The notes beneath the pieces were generated by a model. That model saw only the letters and a program-made list of their open reading frames with translations, did no database searches and was not told the origin of the DNA. This document shows, one piece after another, positions 19,095-28,271 of a stretch of 64,000 nt of DNA. Numbering within the stretch: position 1 is the stretch's first letter; the number at the start of each line of letters is the position of its first letter. This DNA is from Stutzerimonas stutzeri. GTDB lineage: Bacteria > Pseudomonadota > Gammaproteobacteria > Pseudomonadales > Pseudomonadaceae. The position numbers and the translations under genes are program-made. Location: positions 806,001 to 870,000 of the forward strand of contig NZ_JAGQFP010000002.1 in assembly GCF_019090095.1 (NCBI RefSeq). Reading direction: 5' to 3'.

Positions 19095-19224
19095 GCTTGG
19101 ACGCTGCGTATGGAAGCGCGACAGCACAAAATACGGAAGCGTAGCGGAACGACGCCAGGAAGGCGCAAGTCACGGATGTCAGGATGCAGTCTGCAAAGGC
19201 CCCGCTTCGGCGGGGTTTTCTTTT
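19095..19224 (+). ncRNA. rsmY: Gac-controlled Rsm small RNA (RsmY type)
   Basis: Regulatory RNA expected to sequester the translational repressor RsmA/CsrA. About 100 nt contain seven GGA motifs (19099, 19112, 19135, 19146, 19158, 19174, 19182), several in hairpin loops such as CGCC-AGGAA-GGCG. The RNA ends in a strong terminator. A perfect GacA box lies upstream, so GacS/GacA should activate it. The 5' end is inferred from box spacing and is good to about 10 nt. From memory, P. putida rsmY also follows acyl-CoA dehydrogenase genes near the bio operon, which favours RsmY over RsmX or RsmZ. There is no open reading frame of note in the stretch 18896-19291. Confidence 0.85.
19200..19224 (+). 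terminator. Terminator of the Rsm sRNA
   Basis: CCCCGC-TTCG-GCGGGG followed by TTTTCTTTT: a stable UUCG-capped stem with a U-rich tail. Confidence 0.93.
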
Positions 19225-19291
19225 GCCTGGGTTTCGGCCGCTACCGGTTCTGACGGTGCGTATCAATCGTGCCGGCTTAGTCGTCCAGTCG

Positions 19292-19939
19292 TCAGGCCGG
19301 CATACAGACGCCGGTGCCGCCCAGCCCGCAATAGCCCCCGGGATTCTTCGCCAGGTATTGCTGGTGATAGGCCTCCGCGTAATAGAACGTCGGAGCTTCG
19401 GCGATTTCGGTGGTGATGCTCCCAAGCCCATGCTTGTCCAGCTCGGCCTGAAAACGCAGCGCGCTGTTGCGTGCGGCTTCCAGTTGGGTGGTATCGAGGC
19501 AGTAGATGGCCGAGCGGTACTGGGTACCGATGTCGTTGCCTTGCCGCATGCCCTGGGTCGGGTTGTGCGCCTCCCAGAACAACCGCAGTAGAGCCTCGTA
19601 GGTGATCTGCTGGGGATCGAAGACCACCAGTACCGCTTCGGTGTGCCCGGTAAGGCCGGAGCACACTTCCTCGTAGCTCGGGTTCGGTGTATGGCCTCCC
19701 GCGTAACCTACCGCGGTGGTCCAGACGCCGGGCTGCTGCCAAAAGCGCCGCTCGGCCCCCCAGAAGCAGCCCATGGCGAATATCGCCTGGCGCAAGTGAG
19801 CCGGAAACGGTGGTTGCAGTGGGTTGCCATTGACGAAATGGGCGTCTGGAACCGGAACGGAGGTGGCGCGCCCGGGGAGCGCCTGGCCGGCATCGGGGAG
19901 CGCCTGTTTGTGGACGAGAATTTGCGAACGCAGGGTCAT
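19292..19939 (-). CDS. msrA: Peptide methionine-S-sulfoxide reductase A
   Basis: Reduces the S-epimer of methionine sulfoxide in proteins using thioredoxin. 215 residues from the ATG at 19939, chosen because GAGGAC lies 5 nt upstream and [15 protein letters not shown] matches the Pseudomonas MsrA N-terminus. The frame extends 29 codons further without support. The catalytic Cys is in AMGCFWGAE near residue 55, and the resolving cysteines are in [11 protein letters not shown] at the C-terminus. No signal peptide. It sits downstream of dipA (which is also on the minus strand) with a 99-nt gap, as in P. aeruginosa from memory. Confidence 0.95.
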   Translation of the reverse strand: MTLRSQILVHKQALPDAGQALPGRATSVPVPDAHFVNGNPLQPPFPAHLRQAIFAMGCFWGAERRFWQQPGVWTTAVGYAGGHTPNPSYEEVCSGLTGHTEAVLVVFDPQQITYEALLRLFWEAHNPTQGMRQGNDIGTQYRSAIYCLDTTQLEAARNSALRFQAELDKHGLGSITTEIAEAPTFYYAEAYHQQYLAKNPGGYCGLGGTGVCMPA

Positions 19940-20038
19940 GGTGTCCTCGAGCCTGATAGTCGGATGGCCTGGGCAGCCTAGGCTACCAAACGGCACGACC
20001 AACGCGCCGTCGGCCAAACGGTACACCTGATGAAAGGC

Positions 20039-22714
20039 TCAAAGCCAGTGCGGATAGCGGCGCAAAGAGTTGATCAGTTGGCCGCCGGGGATGGGCTTGT
20101 CGAACAGGTAGCCTTGACCGATATCGCAGCGCTGATGCCGCAGGAAGGCCAGTTGCTCGGCCGTTTCGATGCCCTCGGCGACTACTTTCAGATGAAGATT
20201 GCGGGCCATGGCGATCACCGCGGCGGTGATCTCGATGTCGTCCTGGCTGACGGGGATGTCCTTGATGAAGCTCCGGTCGATCTTGATGACATCGATGGGA
20301 AACTTCTTCAGGTAGCTCAGCGACGAATAGCCGGTGCCGAAATCGTCCATGGCCAGCGTGACGCCGAGCGCCTTCAGGCCGATCAATTGCTGACGCGTCT
20401 CCTCGGTGGCTTCGAGCAGCAGGCTTTCGGTCAGCTCAAGTTCAAGGCTGCTTGGAGGTAAGCGCTCTTCGGTGAGGATGGCGCCGATCGAGGCCACGAG
20501 TTCAGGGTCGGAAAATTGTTTCGGCGAGAGGTTGATGGCGATCTGGGGTGTGCCGAGTCCCATCGATGCGAGCTGCAAACCCATTCGACAGGCCTCGCGC
20601 GCCACCCACTTGCCAATGGGAATGATCAGTCCGGTTTCTTCCGCGACGCCGATGAACTGATCGGGCCGAATCATGCCCTTTTCGGGGTGATTCCACCGCA
20701 GCAGGGCTTCCAGGCCCTGCAGACGCCCGCTGCGCAGGCAGAGCTTGGGTTGGTAGAACACCTCCAGTTCGTTCTGCACCAGCGCGCGGCGCAGGTTGTT
20801 CTCCACGAACAGCTTGTAGTTGGCTTCGGCGTGCAGGGCTTCGGTAAACACCTGTACCTGATTCTTGCCATTGGCCTTGGCCTTGTGCAGGGCCTGGCCG
20901 GCGTGCTTCATCAGGGTTTCCGGATCGTCGCCATGCAGCGGCGCGCAGGCCAGGCCCAGCGAGCCGCTGACACTGATCAGCTGCTTGTCGACGAACAGGG
21001 GCTTGTCCAGGATGCGCAGTACCTTGTTGGCCAGATGCTGGGCTTGTTCCAGATCCATGTCATCGAGCAGCAGGGCGAACTCGTTGCTGGCGAATCGTGC
21101 CAACACGCTGTCGCGGTTCAAACTGTTGCGCAGGCGCCGAGCGAGGCTGGTCAGGAGCTTGTCGCCGGTCTGATGGCCCAGGCTGTCGTTGATGCGCTTG
21201 AAGTTGTCGATATCCACCAGCAGCAGGCAGAGGCGTGGCGTTTTTCCGTTGGCGAAGCGCTCTTCGATGCTTCGAATGAAGAATGGCCGATTGCCCAGAC
21301 CCGTGAGGTTGTCGGTATAGGCCAGGCGTTCGATATGCTGCTGCGCCACCTTGCTCTGGGTGACGTCTTCGTAGATGCCGATGTAGTGCGTCAGCTCGCC
21401 GTTCTCGCCGTACACCTTGGAGATCGATAGCTGGCCCCAGTAGGGCTCGAGGTTCTTGCGGCGACTGCGGAACTCACCCTGCCAGCTGTTGTGCTGGGCC
21501 AGGCTCGAAGAGGTGTCGAACAGCAGCTCGCTGAGGTTCTCCAGGGCCGTCAGCTCGGTTAAGCGACGGCCGCGCACTTCATCGGCGGAGAATTGCGTGA
21601 TGGAGGTAAAGCTTGGGTTGACGTAATCGACGATGCCGTTCTTGTCTACCAGGATGAACGCGCTTGCGCTCTGCTCCACGGCTCGCTGGAACAGGTGCAG
21701 GGTATGCGTGGCGTTGAGTCGCTGCTGGTTGGCCAGCACCTGCGCGTACTGATCTGCCAACTCTCCGGCAAAGGCCACCTCATCGGCGTGCCATACGCGC
21801 CGGCTTCCCGAATGCTCCAGGCAAAGCACACCGATGACCTCGTCCCCGACTCGGATGGTCGCATCGAGAATGGCGGTGATATTCCGAGGCTTGAAATACG
21901 ACTCGACCAGCTCCTGGGTACGGGGGTCTTCCATCACGTTGGCAACATCGATGGCGCGCCCGCTGTGTACGGCTTCCATGTAGCGAGGCAGCGTCGAGAT
22001 GTCCAAGGCCGATAGATACTCGGCGCTGTCGTTGTCGCGCCGGTAAGCGGCGATCGCCTCGAGTCGCTCCCCGTTGAGGTGCCAGATCGCCGCGCGGGCG
22101 ATGTCGTAGGCTTCGCTGGCGGCCTGGGTAATCAGTTGCGCGGCTTCAAGCTGAGGGTTGGCCGAGCCGTAGCGGTGCCGCGCCAGCCGGACGATCAGAT
22201 TCTGTTGTGCACGGGAGCGGATGAGGTGTTCCAGGTGCACGTCGGAGACGCTCTGCGGCACATCCGCAGCCGGTTCGTCGGCCGCTGCCGGCAACTCCAG
22301 GGGTGGCGCGGCTTCCGTCGAATCAGGCTCGACTACCAGGTAACCGCGCAGCAGGTCGCGGCCATACTGTTGGCCCAGTTCGCCGATTTCCAGCAGGTTT
22401 AGCGAGCCGCTGGCCGCATGCAAGCGATAGCGTATGGAGTAGTGACCCTGGACGGCCAGCTGTGCCTGGACGGTGTCGTGCATGCGTAGGCGCACGGCAG
22501 GCTCCATCAGGCTGGCGTAGGGTGAGTCTACCAATGAGCACAACTGATGAGCCGGCAGGCCGAACTGGCTCTCGCACGAGGGGTCCAGGTAAAGCAGTGC
22601 CCAGCTGGGCTCGTTCAAACGCTCGAAACGCAGCATTCCCAGCCTGGAAGGCGCTGGCAACTGCGTCACAACCTCGGTCGCCAAACGGCTGGCGGCATCG
22701 GTATGTATTTTCAT
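20039..22714 (-). CDS. dipA: c-di-GMP phosphodiesterase with PAS-GAF-PAS-GGDEF-EAL layout (DipA)
   Basis: 891 residues. A PAS-like N-terminus (1-130) is followed by a GAF domain (about 165-320), a PAS domain (about 335-450), a GGDEF domain (about 455-625) and an EAL domain (about 640-885). The cyclase motif is degenerate, ARFASNEFALLL, so no cyclase activity is expected, although it may bind GTP. The EAL site is complete: LEALLRW, LSPKQF, ELTES, DDFGTGYSS and VVAEGIET. This layout with ASNEF and its position beside aceEF match P. aeruginosa DipA (PA5017), which lowers c-di-GMP during biofilm dispersion. It is divergent from the small secreted-protein gene, with a 113-nt gap. No clear Shine-Dalgarno. 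Confidence 0.9.
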   Translation of the reverse strand: MKIHTDAASRLATEVVTQLPAPSRLGMLRFERLNEPSWALLYLDPSCESQFGLPAHQLCSLVDSPYASLMEPAVRLRMHDTVQAQLAVQGHYSIRYRLHAASGSLNLLEIGELGQQYGRDLLRGYLVVEPDSTEAAPPLELPAAADEPAADVPQSVSDVHLEHLIRSRAQQNLIVRLARHRYGSANPQLEAAQLITQAASEAYDIARAAIWHLNGERLEAIAAYRRDNDSAEYLSALDISTLPRYMEAVHSGRAIDVANVMEDPRTQELVESYFKPRNITAILDATIRVGDEVIGVLCLEHSGSRRVWHADEVAFAGELADQYAQVLANQQRLNATHTLHLFQRAVEQSASAFILVDKNGIVDYVNPSFTSITQFSADEVRGRRLTELTALENLSELLFDTSSSLAQHNSWQGEFRSRRKNLEPYWGQLSISKVYGENGELTHYIGIYEDVTQSKVAQQHIERLAYTDNLTGLGNRPFFIRSIEERFANGKTPRLCLLLVDIDNFKRINDSLGHQTGDKLLTSLARRLRNSLNRDSVLARFASNEFALLLDDMDLEQAQHLANKVLRILDKPLFVDKQLISVSGSLGLACAPLHGDDPETLMKHAGQALHKAKANGKNQVQVFTEALHAEANYKLFVENNLRRALVQNELEVFYQPKLCLRSGRLQGLEALLRWNHPEKGMIRPDQFIGVAEETGLIIPIGKWVAREACRMGLQLASMGLGTPQIAINLSPKQFSDPELVASIGAILTEERLPPSSLELELTESLLLEATEETRQQLIGLKALGVTLAMDDFGTGYSSLSYLKKFPIDVIKIDRSFIKDIPVSQDDIEITAAVIAMARNLHLKVVAEGIETAEQLAFLRHQRCDIGQGYLFDKPIPGGQLINSLRRYPHWL

Positions 22715-22827
22715 CGAGCGGTTTGCTTCCAGTATGCTGCGGGGAGTCGTCTCGCTAGTTACAGCATGCAGCGTTTTCAGCGGCGAGGCGATGGCTAAAT
22801 AATATTAGGCTACGGCAAGGGTGCATC

Positions 22828-23355
22828 ATGCGACAGGGACTGACAAGCCTGGTTTCGAAGTTACTGCTGATCTCGTTCTTTCTGGGTGTCACTGTCTCGG
22901 TGAAGGCCGCTGAAACGGGCGGTCTGACGTCCGAGGAACCGGCCAAATACCTGGCTCAGCTGAAGGCCCTCTATCTTACCTCGAACGAGCGCGAAGCCTT
23001 GCTGGCGCATAGCAACGCGCTACTCGAAAGCCACGGGTTGAAGGCCGCCTATCAGGTTGGCCAGGCCAATCCACAGGACGTCAGTTACCGCTTGAGCGTG
23101 GGGGCGCCTGGTGAACTGCGAATCCGTGAAGAGCGGCGTGATGCGTCTGGCAACATCGCGGTTCGCAATCGCAGTTTCTCGGTGTTTGGTATGGACCCGT
23201 ATGTCCGTTATCAGTGCCCGCCCCAAGGGGTGGTCTGCCTCTTCGAAGACCCGCTGGGCGGCGACCCCTGGCTGACGATCCTGCGTGACCCGGCCGGGGC
23301 GGAGGAGCTGGCGAAAGCCTTGTCGTTCCTGCTGCGCAATTTGCAGAAGGGCTGA
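22828..23355 (+). CDS. Hypothetical secreted protein
   Basis: 175 residues with a predicted Sec signal peptide (hydrophobic LLLISFFLGVTVSV, cleavage probably after VKA at residue 27). The mature protein is about 148 residues with two cysteines in YQCPPQGVVCLFED, which could form a periplasmic disulfide. I recognise no family. The Shine-Dalgarno is AAGGGTG. It is divergent from dipA and tail-to-tail with aceF, separated by a bidirectional terminator. Its neighbourhood suggests nothing specific beyond envelope location. Confidence 0.8.
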   Translation: MRQGLTSLVSKLLLISFFLGVTVSVKAAETGGLTSEEPAKYLAQLKALYLTSNEREALLAHSNALLESHGLKAAYQVGQANPQDVSYRLSVGAPGELRIREERRDASGNIAVRNRSFSVFGMDPYVRYQCPPQGVVCLFEDPLGGDPWLTILRDPAGAEELAKALSFLLRNLQKG

Positions 23356-23391
23356 GGCGGTCGGGTGAATCGGTGGTCGGGCCGTGAAACG

Positions 23392-23420
23392 AAAAAACCC
23401 GCCTGCTGGCGGGTTTCTTC
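23392..23420. terminator. Bidirectional terminator between the secreted protein and aceF
   Basis: AACCCGCC-TGCT-GGCGGGTT, with T-rich sequence (TTTCTTCGTT) on the plus side and a run of A on the other. It serves two convergent genes. Confidence 0.92.
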
Positions 23421-23434
23421 GTTGGCTTACCTGA

Positions 23435-25435
23435 TCACAGCAACATCGTGCGGATATCCGCCAGCAGCTCGGACAGGCGCTTGGTGAAGCGCGCGGCCGC
23501 AGCACCGTTGATGACGCGGTGGTCATAGGACAGCGACAGCGGCAGCATCAGGCGAGGCTGGAAGGCCTTGCCGTCCCATACCGGTTGCATGGTTGCCTTG
23601 GAGACGCCGAGGATCGCCACTTCCGGCGCGTTGACGATCGGCGTGAAGCCGGTACCGCCAATGTGGCCGAGGCTGGAGATCGTGAAGCAGGCGCCCTGCA
23701 TGGCATCGGGTGACAGCTTCTTGGTACGCGCCTTCTCGGCGAGTTCCGCTGCTTCGGCGGCCAACTGCAGCAGGCTTTTCTGGTCGACGTTCTTGATCAC
23801 CGGAACCAGCAAACCGTCCGGCGTATCCACGGCGAAGCCGATGTGGACGTACTTCTTGCGGATCACCGCCTTGCCGCTTGGCGCAAGCGAGGCGTTGAAC
23901 TCCGGCAGCTCCTTGAGCAGATGCGCGCAGGCCTTGAGCAGCAGCGGCAGCACGGTCAGCTTGACGCCGGCCTTCTCCGCTACCGCCTTTTGCGCAACGC
24001 GGAAGGCTTCCAGCTCGGTGATGTCCGACGACTCGAACTGGGTCACGTGCGGCACGTTGAGCCAGCTGCGATGCAGGTTGGCGGCGCCGACCTGCATCAG
24101 GCGAGTCATCGGCACTTCTTCGACTTCACCGAACTTGCTGAAGTCAACTTCCGGAACCGCTGGGATACCCGAGCCGCCCGCCGCGCCGGCGGCCGGCGCC
24201 TGCTTGGCTTTGTGCATCATGTTCTTGACGTAGGCCTGGACGTCTTCCTTGAGGATGCGTCCCTTCGGGCCGGTGCCTTGAACGTCAGCCAGGTCGACGC
24301 CGAACTCGCGCGCCGTCATGCGCACCGCGGGGCCGGCGTGTACCTTGCTGCCGGCCTTGCTTGGCCCGCTTACCGCAGGTGCCGGTGTGGCGGCAGCCTT
24401 GGCTTCGGGGACGCCCTGCTTGTTCGGCGCGACGGCCTGTTGCTGTGGCGCGGCTTCCTGCGGCTTGGACTCGGCCTTTTTCGCTGGCGCTGCGCCTTTG
24501 ACTTTCAGGGTCAGGATCAGGTCGCCGGTCTTGGCATCGTCACCCACCTTGATGGACAGCGACTCCACGACGCCTGCTTTGGGCGCCGGGATTTCCATGC
24601 TGGCCTTGTCGGACTCGAGGGTTATCAGCGACTGATCGGCCTCAACGCTGTCGCCGGCCTTGATCATGACTTCGATGACCTTGGCGCTGCCGCTGGAGCC
24701 GATGTCTGGGATACGGACTTCTTCCACGGACTCGCTTGCCGCTTCAGCGGGTGCTTCTGCTGCCGGCTCGGTCAGTTTCTCCTGGGCTGGAGCTTGTGCC
24801 TGGCTGGGCGCTGCGCTACTGACAGCTGCCGGCTTGCTTGCGGCCGCGCCCTTGAGGACCAAGATCAGGTCGCCAGTGCCCAGCTCGTCGCCCACCTTGA
24901 CCGAGATGCTCTCGACCACGCCGGCGGCCGGAGAGGGAATCTCCATGCTGGCCTTGTCAGACTCGAGGGTGATCAGGGGTTGTTCGGCTTCGATGGTGTC
25001 GCCGACATTGACCGAGACCTCGATCACGCTGGCCTTGCCAGACGAGCCGATATCGGGAACCTTGATTTCCTGCGACTCACCCTCGGTGGAGGGCGAGTCC
25101 TCGGCCTGAGCGGAGGGTGCTTCGGCTTCGTCGGCGGGGCCGCCGGCGGCTGCGCCAGCAGGCTCAGCAGCGGCTTGCGCCGGTGCTTCGCTGCCTTGGG
25201 CGTCTTCGCTTTCCAGCTCCAGCAGTTCGTCGCCTTCCTTCAGTCGGTCGCCCAGCTTGACCTTAAGTGCTTTCACGACGCCCGCCTTGGGCGCCGGAAT
25301 TTCCATGCTGGCCTTGTCGGACTCGAGCGTCAGGATGCTCTGGTCGGCTTCGATTCGGTCGCCGACCTTGACGAACAACTCGATAACTTCACCCTCACCG
25401 CTGCCGATGTCGGGTACGCGTATGGTTTCACTCAC
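23435..25435 (-). CDS. aceF: Pyruvate dehydrogenase E2, dihydrolipoamide acetyltransferase
   Basis: Core of the pyruvate dehydrogenase complex, passing acetyl groups from E1 via lipoyl-lysine to CoA. 666 residues. Three lipoyl domains, each with ESDKASMEIP carrying the lipoylated lysine (near residues 42, 156 and 277), are joined by Ala/Pro/Glu linkers. A peripheral subunit-binding domain (AGPAVRMTAREFGVDL near 375) and the catalytic domain follow, with SYDHRVING near the end. The start is a GTG at 25435 behind AGGAG. The frame extends seven codons through that ribosome-binding site, so the longer start is wrong. It lies 27 nt downstream of aceE in one operon. Three lipoyl domains resemble the Azotobacter and E. 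coli enzymes. Confidence 0.96.
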   Translation of the reverse strand: MSETIRVPDIGSGEGEVIELFVKVGDRIEADQSILTLESDKASMEIPAPKAGVVKALKVKLGDRLKEGDELLELESEDAQGSEAPAQAAAEPAGAAAGGPADEAEAPSAQAEDSPSTEGESQEIKVPDIGSSGKASVIEVSVNVGDTIEAEQPLITLESDKASMEIPSPAAGVVESISVKVGDELGTGDLILVLKGAAASKPAAVSSAAPSQAQAPAQEKLTEPAAEAPAEAASESVEEVRIPDIGSSGSAKVIEVMIKAGDSVEADQSLITLESDKASMEIPAPKAGVVESLSIKVGDDAKTGDLILTLKVKGAAPAKKAESKPQEAAPQQQAVAPNKQGVPEAKAAATPAPAVSGPSKAGSKVHAGPAVRMTAREFGVDLADVQGTGPKGRILKEDVQAYVKNMMHKAKQAPAAGAAGGSGIPAVPEVDFSKFGEVEEVPMTRLMQVGAANLHRSWLNVPHVTQFESSDITELEAFRVAQKAVAEKAGVKLTVLPLLLKACAHLLKELPEFNASLAPSGKAVIRKKYVHIGFAVDTPDGLLVPVIKNVDQKSLLQLAAEAAELAEKARTKKLSPDAMQGACFTISSLGHIGGTGFTPIVNAPEVAILGVSKATMQPVWDGKAFQPRLMLPLSLSYDHRVINGAAAARFTKRLSELLADIRTMLL

Positions 25436-25462
25436 AATAGGTTCTCCTGTGCGCACGCAGCA

Positions 25463-28108
25463 TCAGCAATCCAGCGGATTGCGCTTCTCGGGGTCGATAC
25501 CGAACTCGGTAATGGCCTCGGCCACGACTTTGCGTTCGATGGCGCCGCGATCGGCGAGTGCCTGCAGGGCGGCGACGGCGACCCAGCGGCGATCGACTTC
25601 GAAGAAGTCACGCAGCTTGGCGCGCGAGTCGCTGCGGCCGAAGCCGTCGGTGCCCAGCACCTGGTATTCGCGCGACGGTACCCACTGACGGATCTGATCC
25701 GCGAACAGCTTCATGTAATCGGTCGATGCCACAACGGGGCCTTCGCGGCCCGCCAGGCACTGTTCGACGTAGCTCTTGCGCGGCTCCTCGGTCGGATGCA
25801 GACGGTTCCAGTGATCCACGGCCAGTCCGTCGCGACGCAGCTCGTTGAAGCTGGTGACGCTCCAGACATCGGCGCCGACGCCCATCTTGGCCAGGATGTC
25901 CACCGCGGCGCGGACTTCGCGCAGGATGGTGCCGCAACCGAGCAGCTGCACGCGGTGCTTGAAGTCGCCCTTGGCTTCTTCGAGCAGGTACATGCCTTTG
26001 ATGATGCCGTCTTCGACACCCTGCGGCATGGCCGGCTGCTGGTAGTTCTCGTTCATCACGGTGATGTAGTAGTAGACGCTCTTCTGCAGCTCCATCATCT
26101 CGTGCATGCCGTGATGCATGATCACCGCCAGCTCATAGCCGTAGGTGGGGTCATAGCTGCGGCAGTTGGGGATGGTGCTGGCGAGGATGTGGCTGTGACC
26201 GTCCTCGTGCTGCAAGCCTTCGCCGTTGAGCGTGGTGCGCCCGGAGGTGCCGCCCAGCAGGAAGCCGCGGGTCTGGGCATCGCCAGCAGCCCAGGCCAGG
26301 TCCCCGATGCGCTGGAAGCCGAACATCGAGTAGAAGATGTAAACCGGCAGCATCGGCTGGTTGTAGTTGCTGTAGGCGGTACCCGCTGCCATGAACGAGG
26401 AGAAGGCGCCTGCCTCGTTGAGGCCTTCCTGAAGAATCTGGCCGTCCTTTTCTTCGCGGTAGTACATCACCTGGTCGCGGTCGACCGGCTCGTACAGCTG
26501 CCCGACAGGCGAGTAGATGCCCAACTGGCGGAACATGCCTTCCATGCCGAAGGTACGCGCCTCGTCGGCGAGGATCGGCACGATGCGCTTGCCCAGGTCC
26601 TTGTCCTTGACCAGCTGCGAGAGAATCCGGCCGAAGGCCATGGTAGTGGAAATCTCGCGCTCGCCGGAGCCGTCGAGTACCGCCTTGAGCGTTTCCAGCG
26701 GCGGGGTCGGGATGCTGAAGCTCTTCGGCCGGCGCTGCGGCAGCGAGCCGCCGAGCTTTTCACGGCACTTGCGCAGGTACTTCATCTCGGCGCTGTCTTC
26801 GGCCGGACGGTAGAACGGCAGTTCTTCCAACTGAGAGTCGTTGACCGGGATGTCGAAGCGATCGCGGAATTTCTTCAGGCTGTCGATATCGACTTTCTTG
26901 GTGTTGTGGGCGATGTTCTTCGCCTCACCGGCACCGGTGCCGTAGCCCTTGATGGTCTTGGCCAGGATGACGGTCGGCTGACCCTTGTGGTTGACCGCCT
27001 GGTGGTACGCCGCATAGACCTTGTAGGGGTCATGGCCGCCACGGTTGAGCTTCCAGACTTCTTCGTCGGACATGTTCTCGACGCGCTTGAGCAGCTCCGG
27101 ATCGGCACCGAAGAAGTGCTTGCGCACGTAAGCGCCGTCTTTAGCCTTGTAGTTCTGGTACTCGCCGTCGATCGCCTCGTCCATGCGGCGCTGCATGCGG
27201 CCATCTTCGTCGGCTGCGAACAGCGGATCCCACAGGCGGCCCCAGACGACCTTGTTGACGTTCCAGTTGGCGCCTTTGAACACGCCCTCCAGCTCCTGGA
27301 TGATCTTGCCGTTACCGCGAACCGGGCCGTCGAGGCGCTGCAGGTTGCAGTTGATGACGAACACCAGGTTGTCGAGGTTTTCACGGCCGGCCAGCGAGAT
27401 CGCGCCGAGGGTTTCCGGCTCGTCGCATTCGCCGTCGCCGATGAAGCACCAGACGCGCTGCTTGCCCTTCGGAATGAAACCGCGGTTTTCCAGGTACTTC
27501 ATGAAGCGGGCCTGGTAGATCGCGGTGATCGGGCCCAGGCCCATGGACACGGTCGGGAACTGCCAGAAGTCCGGCATCAGGTGCGGGTGCGGGTAGCTCG
27601 ACAGGCCTTGGCCGTCCACTTCCTGGCGGAAGTTAAGCATCTGGTCTTCGCTCAGGCGGCCTTCGAGATAGGCGCGGGCGTAGATGCCGGGAGAGGCGTG
27701 GCCCTGGTAGTAGATCAGGTCGCCGCCATGCTCTTCGGTCGGGGCCTGGAAGAAGTAGTTGAAGCCGATGTCGTAGAGCGTCGCGCTGGAAGCGAAGGTG
27801 GAGATGTGCCCACCCAGGTCCGGGTCCTTCAGGTTCGCGCGCATCACCATCGCCAGCGCGTTCCAGCGAACCAGGGAGCGGATACGACGCTCCATGAACA
27901 GGTCGCCGGGCATCTTGGCTTCGCGGGTGACGGGAATGGTGTTGCGGTACGGCGTGGTGATGCCGTAAGGAAGTGGCGTGCCGCTGCGGGTGGCCAGTTC
28001 CCCCATCCGGGTCATCAGATAGTGGGCGCGGTCTTCACCTTCGCGGTCGAGTACGGACTCGAGGGCGTCCAGCCATTCCTGGGTTTCGACGGGATCGAGA
28101 TCTTGCAT
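25463..28108 (-). CDS. aceE: Pyruvate dehydrogenase E1 component (homodimeric)
   Basis: Thiamine-diphosphate enzyme that decarboxylates pyruvate and acetylates E2. 881 residues, the usual homodimeric length. The TPP-Mg motif GDGECDEPETLGAISLA starts near residue 226 and ends in NLDNLVFVINCN. A Shine-Dalgarno GGAGCAAG precedes the ATG at 28108. First gene of aceEF, transcribed from the shared aceE/glnE upstream region that holds two strong palindromes. On the plus strand the same region has an apparent 1455-codon open frame, which is a GC-codon shadow. Confidence 0.97.
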   Translation of the reverse strand: MQDLDPVETQEWLDALESVLDREGEDRAHYLMTRMGELATRSGTPLPYGITTPYRNTIPVTREAKMPGDLFMERRIRSLVRWNALAMVMRANLKDPDLGGHISTFASSATLYDIGFNYFFQAPTEEHGGDLIYYQGHASPGIYARAYLEGRLSEDQMLNFRQEVDGQGLSSYPHPHLMPDFWQFPTVSMGLGPITAIYQARFMKYLENRGFIPKGKQRVWCFIGDGECDEPETLGAISLAGRENLDNLVFVINCNLQRLDGPVRGNGKIIQELEGVFKGANWNVNKVVWGRLWDPLFAADEDGRMQRRMDEAIDGEYQNYKAKDGAYVRKHFFGADPELLKRVENMSDEEVWKLNRGGHDPYKVYAAYHQAVNHKGQPTVILAKTIKGYGTGAGEAKNIAHNTKKVDIDSLKKFRDRFDIPVNDSQLEELPFYRPAEDSAEMKYLRKCREKLGGSLPQRRPKSFSIPTPPLETLKAVLDGSGEREISTTMAFGRILSQLVKDKDLGKRIVPILADEARTFGMEGMFRQLGIYSPVGQLYEPVDRDQVMYYREEKDGQILQEGLNEAGAFSSFMAAGTAYSNYNQPMLPVYIFYSMFGFQRIGDLAWAAGDAQTRGFLLGGTSGRTTLNGEGLQHEDGHSHILASTIPNCRSYDPTYGYELAVIMHHGMHEMMELQKSVYYYITVMNENYQQPAMPQGVEDGIIKGMYLLEEAKGDFKHRVQLLGCGTILREVRAAVDILAKMGVGADVWSVTSFNELRRDGLAVDHWNRLHPTEEPRKSYVEQCLAGREGPVVASTDYMKLFADQIRQWVPSREYQVLGTDGFGRSDSRAKLRDFFEVDRRWVAVAALQALADRGAIERKVVAEAITEFGIDPEKRNPLDC

Positions 28109-28220
28109 GGCTTGCTCCAGGGCGGAAAGGCTTCCAGAATCGGTTGCCTGCTTCGCGATCGGCTTTGTAAGCCGATGCGTTATGTTCTTGGATGTTTTAG
28201 CCGGGGGTAGAGCCGGGCGC

Positions 28221-28235
28221 TGTAGTTTTACTACA
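28221..28235. promoter_or_regulatory. Palindromic operator candidate 1 (aceE/glnE)
   Basis: TGTAGT-TTT-ACTACA, a perfect palindrome with 6-bp arms, 113 nt upstream of the aceE start. Paired with an almost identical inverted copy 51 bp away. The form fits a dimeric repressor such as HexR (RpiR family) or a PdhR-like GntR protein, but I cannot assign it. Confidence 0.65.
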
Positions 28236-28271
28236 AAACAACGGCTGATTCAGCCCCCTGCAACATTATTT

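Noticed and set aside
23843..28210. Open frame of 1455 codons on the plus strand opposite aceF and aceE
   Set aside because: Antisense shadow caused by high-GC third codon positions. The minus-strand genes have clear E1 and E2 motifs, and this frame shows none.
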